Shown here piece after piece: positions 15,901-18,220 of a stretch of DNA of 18,220 nt. The stretch comes from JAKEGK01 sp036507695 (lineage in GTDB: Bacteria; Pseudomonadota; Gammaproteobacteria; SZUA-152). Where the stretch lies: the NCBI GenBank assembly GCA_036507695.1, contig DATCIR010000148.1, positions 1 through 18,220 of the forward strand, given 5' to 3'. A program made the translations under genes and the position numbers. The notes under the pieces are model-generated. The model was not told the DNA's origin. It saw only the letters and a program-made list of their open reading frames with translations, and ran no database searches. Each line of letters starts with the position of its first letter. Within the stretch, counting starts at the first letter, position 1.

Positions 15901-16659
15901 GCGGAAAAAACCTTCTACCGTTTCTTTGACGGCAACAATGAGTCGCAGGTATTTGTATTCAGTGACCGTAACGGTGACGGTAATAACCCAGACACGGCGG
16001 GCCGCAACGCCGCCCCTGCTTCGAGCCACAACGTGATGATGCCGCACTCCATTCGCGGCAAGGTCACCGCAAACAATGAAGGACCACGCTATTGTGTCGC
16101 CTGTCACTTGAATCAAGCCCAGCTCGCGAATTTCAACGCGAACAATCAATACACGGACTTCTTCAACAATATGGCGAACAATAACTTCGCAGGCCTGGAT
16201 TTCAACCTGTTGCAACAACATATCGGCCAGAACACCGGTAACCAGCTGAACTCGCCCTACTTTGTTCATATGGCCGCCGGATTGGGAACCGGTCTGTTCT
16301 TGTTCGACGAGACCGGCTGTCCGGTGAATCCATTGGATAATAATGCGAACCGGCATTATTGCCCGAATGGCGCACCGGCCGCGAACTTCAACGCGAATAC
16401 CGTCAATAACGTTGCCGTCTACAACCTGGATCGTATTGTGGAAGCAACCGGTATATCCAACGCGTCTAACAACCACCCGATGAAAAATCCCGGTGCGGGA
16501 GGCAATTATCGCGGTGGCTCGCTGAACCAAAATATGTCAGGTCCTTTAGGCGGCGCGTATCTGCAAAAGCTGGCCAATCCTAATCTGGGACTGATATTGG
16601 ACTCCTGGTTGGACGCGAACGGCGCACCGCAAGGCGGCGCAGCGAACCATCTCAGGTAA
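12940..16659 (+). CDS. Lipoprotein multihaem c-type cytochrome with three Ig-like domains
   Basis: A 1239-residue exported protein. The signal peptide ends in lipobox LSAC with lipidated Cys23; the following Gly-rich stretch without Asp at +2 favours the outer membrane. Three Ig-like repeats of about 95 residues (roughly 40-133, 135-228, 229-318) are followed by a cytochrome region with eleven CXXCH motifs, first Cys at 328, 359, 441, 584, 606, 671, 762, 796, 918, 929 and 1052. Each should bind one covalent haem c after Ccm-dependent maturation in the periplasm. Large surface multihaem lipoproteins usually move electrons across or outside the outer membrane. Here that role is inferred, and the actual donor and acceptor are unknown. 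It does not look like MtrC/OmcA in motif spacing. Two extra Cys pairs (in SCLTYDDIEAEC and near 1127-1145) may form disulfides. RBS AGGGGG supports the ATG at 12940. Confidence 0.95.
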   Translation: MNRYSVFRTSFLTALGLLLLSACGGGGDSGGGNNQAPQGVAPVITITAPSADPAYTAGTGTVSIAGTATDDAGVTEVTWTNSAGGGGTATGTANWSYAGLPLQSGTNIITVTARDAANNSATDIIVVTYDLVNNAPPQITISQPSANPTYTTNTGTITIAGTATDDAGVTEVTWTNSAGGTGTANGTANWSYTGLQLEVGSNVITVTARDTSNATATDVITVTYQVVDNQPPQVSIVSPSDNGSYTSGVNQVSISGASSDNVGVTRIKYSNNDGTEYDTATRNPWYFNNITLQPGTNRIVVTAYDAANNQSSSTINVTYQENQAAETCMSCHNGSTRNDYAGGGLVNPHPFAGADNIYCTDCHGGNGQGAGKEGSHVPPPPAMATDQQLINDPVAYFNRLTLAGIDKYPDYTVNGVTYTALDFLQFINPGDLRVVSLGRSCGECHDNHADWVSRNVLATETGIFSGSTYAAGIDNSIAEHRGLYQDTAADLGFRSVSNPQFNPFTTAIGGIGRLNEVPVISQYNGQTTSGIPLVQGGVLNNFYNAANLANDLYTAAEENGAKTNRVRANSALAALYHEQIAFTCGDCHLGSAGANNRFGDFRSSGCTACHMAYSPDGRSRSNDPNVNRLEPANPDAIAAPERPHVRMHIIQNVAKTLPDGSFVTGIQDMACAGCHQGSNRTVLQYWGIRLDQNADLVNNFQYPANPNRFVNTAQDTRLFDPAVNNNTFNGRNANQYIAFEDYDGDARDDTPADIHHEAGLGCIDCHGSRDLHGGSVAEPDSGGIMSRQDQVTAISCSNCHGSIAAYASTQSCLTYDDIEAECAMDSKGNSLRHVTRDPSGNFFLKSRVDGSRHYIPQTRDTIINNNKINPISNQLVYSAKASYAMGRADGDIATGTGPIQNNPQLYTNGFSHTDSMDCVSCHAAWTNNCIGCHLGGEFDNNPNNFRFSNITGQRIAYNQTAADFTYITPIPFTLGVSSENKITQMSPAEKTFYRFFDGNNESQVFVFSDRNGDGNNPDTAGRNAAPASSHNVMMPHSIRGKVTANNEGPRYCVACHLNQAQLANFNANNQYTDFFNNMANNNFAGLDFNLLQQHIGQNTGNQLNSPYFVHMAAGLGTGLFLFDETGCPVNPLDNNANRHYCPNGAPAANFNANTVNNVAVYNLDRIVEATGISNASNNHPMKNPGAGGNYRGGSLNQNMSGPLGGAYLQKLANPNLGLILDSWLDANGAPQGGAANHLR

Positions 16660-16673
16660 TCCGGAGAGGTGCC

Positions 16674-16693
16674 GGCCACAGGGACACGTGGCC
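16674..16693 (+). terminator. Hairpin after the cytochrome gene
   Basis: GGCCAC (16674-16679) and GTGGCC (16688-16693) form a 6-bp GC-rich stem with an eight-base loop 14 bases after the stop codon. The tail AGCCTTTG is a poor T tract, so this is at best a weak terminator or a processing or stability hairpin. Confidence 0.4.
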
Positions 16694-16717
16694 AGCCTTT
16701 GTAAACAAACCATTAAA

Positions 16718-16843
16718 CGCGGAAGTTATACCGGCAATGTTTAACGCACAAGACAACATGAACACCAATCCAAGCGCGGCGCCGATGCGGTTGATCCGGT
16801 CCGCCGGGTGCTCTGTTACGAAACACCGGTATAACAAGCCGCG
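16718..16843. repeat. Long-range inverted repeat enclosing about 90 bases
   Basis: CGCGG-AA-GTTATACCGG (16718-16734) pairs with CCGGTATAAC-AAG-CCGCG (16826-16843): ten perfect pairs plus five more across a small internal loop. It closes a GC-rich interior with further short pairings, as a multibranched RNA domain would. It sits directly before the first tandem RNA-like unit. TATAAC at 16830-16835 is also a possible -10 for that unit. Confidence 0.65.
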
Positions 16844-16849
16844 CCGCCA

Positions 16850-16982
16850 AACCCCGATGCCGGTGTTGTTTCTTTCTCTTCTCAAGATCAACACAGGCTC
16901 TACAGCAGCGTTACGCTGCTACTATCCAGTAGCAAGTGCTGGATGATGTTAGCCGGTCCTATCCTCTGGGACCGGCCTTTTT
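16850..16982 (+). ncRNA. Tandem structured RNA unit A (candidate small RNA)
   Basis: This unit is paralogous to 17056-17188. On the plus strand it folds into four successive hairpins: GTGTTG/CAACAC (16863-16868, 16889-16894), AGCAGC/GCTGCT (16904-16909, 16915-16920), ATCCAG/CTGGAT (16924-16929, 16939-16944) and the terminator CCGGTCC/GGACCGG followed by five T. No coding frame fits. The plus-strand sense is fixed by the T tract. It may be an independent sRNA or a 3'-UTR-derived RNA of the cytochrome transcript. Confidence 0.55.
16953..16982 (+). terminator. Rho-independent terminator of unit A
   Basis: A 7-bp stem CCGGTCC/GGACCGG with loop TATCCTCTG is followed by CC and TTTTT. It would end unit A and any read-through from the cytochrome gene. 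Confidence 0.85.
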
Positions 16983-17055
16983 AAATGCGCATTCCTGAGT
17001 GCTCATTTAAAAGGTCGTTAGACCCGCACTGGAATGGATTCATCCGGTGCCGAGG

Positions 17056-17188
17056 AACCCCGATGCCGGTGTTGCTTTTGCCTCTTTTCTTGGCAACACC
17101 GCTCAGCGCAGCTTAACGCTGCGGCCTCTATCCAGTAGCAAGTGCTGGATGATGTTAACCGGCCCTATCCTCTAGGGCCGGTATTTTT
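17056..17188 (+). ncRNA. Tandem structured RNA unit B (candidate small RNA)
   Basis: Second copy of the unit at 16850, 206 bp downstream. The 3' 63 bases (from CTATCCAG to TTTTTAA) differ at only six positions, and the first 19 bases are identical; the middle has diverged with small indels. Hairpins are conserved: CGGTGTTGC/GCAACACCG (17067-17075, 17093-17101), CGCAGC/GCTGCG (17107-17112, 17118-17123), ATCCAG/CTGGAT (17130-17135, 17145-17150) and terminator CCGGCCC/GGGCCGG. Two stems carry compensatory changes relative to unit A, which supports an RNA function. Promoter not identified. Confidence 0.55.
17159..17188 (+). terminator. Rho-independent terminator of unit B
   Basis: CCGGCCC/GGGCCGG, a 7-bp stem with loop TATCCTCTA, followed by TA and TTTTT. 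Compared with unit A, one T-A pair has become C-G. Confidence 0.85.
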
Positions 17189-17554
17189 AATCTACAATTG
17201 CGCGGAATGTCACCGTCCAACGGGTCTGTTTTCATAGGGTATGGAACTTAGCTATACTTCAACACAGACGGTTAAGAGTGTGCGCAATGTCCGGGTAATG
17301 GGTAGTGACCTAAATTCTTCTAATCCCTCGAACGTCACACTTATAGCACTTTAAGAATTTTCGGCCTTGGTATTGCCTTTGCCCATGGAAGCGGATATAA
17401 ACAGTGTATTCCGCATTCAACGCTTGGGATCGGAAGCAGCCGATACCGTTGCACTCACTCTAATAAAACATCAATAAAATAACGGATCAATGTAATTTTC
17501 GTCTGTCCATAATGAGGTGATATTAATGTAACGCATTCTTTATGGTGATTAACA
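17189..17554. other. Intergenic region before the dehydrogenase gene
   Basis: About 365 bases with no credible gene. TTTTCA (17229-17234) and TATACT (17253-17258) with an 18-base spacer are a possible sigma-70 promoter, which would give a leader of nearly 300 nt. No strong hairpin or repeat was found here. Confidence 0.4.
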
Positions 17555-18220
17555 ATGACTTTTCTTGCACCTATTTTTCCTGCAACTATTGCACGGAATA
17601 TACTTTACCTGACGTCGCTGGTATTCCTGCTGGTATTGATGGCCTGTTCCGGCAATAGTAACTCCACCACTCCGCCACTGGATTCAGGGCTGGATGAACG
17701 GCCCGCGAACCTCACCTGCCTTGCTCCTGATCAAGGTCCCCTGTCTTCGCAGGCGCTTTCTGCCGCGCCCGCCTTTCCCAATTTGCCCGCGATGGGCGCT
17801 GTTGTTGCGATTCGCCAGGCGCCCGGCGACGCCAACCAATGGTATGCCGCGTTGCAGGATGGCCGGGTGCTGGTTTTCGACAATAACGAAAGCGTCAGCG
17901 TTGCCACGGAATTTTTAAATATCCAGTCACAAGTCGTTTATAGCGGCGAGCAGGGTTTACTGGGCATGGCGTTTCATCCGGACTATGCCAATAATGGCGA
18001 AATTTACCTGTACTATTCCACCGGCACTCCAGACTTACGCTCGAATATTTCCCGGTTTACCTTTGTTAATAACGCCTGGCGGGAAGAAACCATCTTGGCC
18101 GTTAAACAACCCAATACTAACCATAATGGCGGCAACATCCTGTTTGGACCGGGTGATGGGTACCTGTACATCGGACTGGGCGACGGCGGTGGCGGCGGTG
18201 ATCCGGATCGCAATGGTCAA
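17555..18220 (+). CDS. Lipoprotein of the glucose/sorbosone dehydrogenase (PQQ-type) family, N-terminal part
   Basis: The gene runs off the right edge; 222 residues are visible. A signal peptide ends in lipobox VLMAC with lipidated Cys31 followed by Ser, which favours the outer membrane or surface. From about residue 80 the sequence follows the six-bladed propeller of soluble PQQ glucose dehydrogenases and sorbosone dehydrogenases: a strand with W-Y-A-A-L-Q-D-G-R-V, then GEQGLLGMAFHPDYANNG, SNISRF, and finally NHNGGNILFGPGDGYLYIGL followed by a Gly-rich GDPDRNGQ. The His in GMAFHPDY and the NHNGG motif correspond to the conserved active-site region. Family members oxidise sugars or other alcohols in the periplasm or outside the cell; the substrate is unknown. 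A C-terminal cytochrome or other domain could exist beyond the window. The Shine-Dalgarno is weak (GGTGATTAACA before the ATG). Confidence 0.88.
   Translation, partial: MTFLAPIFPATIARNILYLTSLVFLLVLMACSGNSNSTTPPLDSGLDERPANLTCLAPDQGPLSSQALSAAPAFPNLPAMGAVVAIRQAPGDANQWYAALQDGRVLVFDNNESVSVATEFLNIQSQVVYSGEQGLLGMAFHPDYANNGEIYLYYSTGTPDLRSNISRFTFVNNAWREETILAVKQPNTNHNGGNILFGPGDGYLYIGLGDGGGGGDPDRNGQ

Noticed and set aside
15871..16530. 219-residue open frame antisense to the cytochrome gene.
   Set aside because: It is the mirror frame of a codon-biased gene with eleven haem motifs on the plus strand. Similar mirror frames exist opposite uvrB and at 13000-13527 and 13972-14517.
16652..16894. 80-residue minus-strand frame after the cytochrome gene.
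   Set aside because: It overlaps the inverted repeat and RNA unit A, has no ribosome binding site and resembles no known protein.

Overview
The window looks like chromosomal DNA of a free-living gammaproteobacterium. UvrB keeps E. coli residue numbering at D338, R540 and R543, both tRNA genes encode their CCA ends, and a typical type IV pilin and outer-membrane-type lipoproteins are present. The genus is not identifiable by eye. Coding DNA is moderately GC-rich, with two AT-rich exceptions: a small tRNA-linked island and the long intergenic region before the cytochrome gene.

Left part (1-4144): a type IV pilin gene leaves the window on the left (minus strand). It is followed by a three-helix DUF5658-like membrane protein, also on the minus strand. 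Next is a 2.2 kb AT-rich island. It is bounded by a perfect 45-bp direct repeat of the 3' end of tRNA-Val(GAC), running from the anticodon loop through CCA. The intact tRNA-Val lies at the right boundary and the orphan 3' copy at 1851-1895. The island holds three minus-strand genes of unknown function and no integrase. It is the best candidate for an undescribed mobile or defence-like system here.

Middle (4145-9316): a housekeeping block with uvrB (minus), a divergent class I/II PLP aminotransferase of the aspartate aminotransferase Ib type (plus), tRNA-Asn(GTT) with a good sigma-70 promoter, and an exported Sel1-repeat protein.

Right part (9317-18220): a two-component operon on the minus strand (Cache/HAMP/HisKA_3 histidine kinase, then a NarL/FixJ response regulator) is separated by 1.1 kb from a plus-strand gene for a 1239-residue lipoprotein. 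That protein carries three Ig-like domains and eleven CXXCH haem-binding motifs. The 340-nt leader of the cytochrome gene holds a series of strong hairpins. Behind the gene, two paralogous RNA-like units of about 135 bp lie in tandem. Each ends in a rho-independent terminator and they differ by compensatory base-pair changes, so they are probably duplicated small RNAs or conserved structured 3' elements. The window ends inside a lipoprotein of the glucose/sorbosone dehydrogenase (PQQ-type) family. The right part may therefore be a surface redox locus, with the two-component system a possible but unproven regulator.
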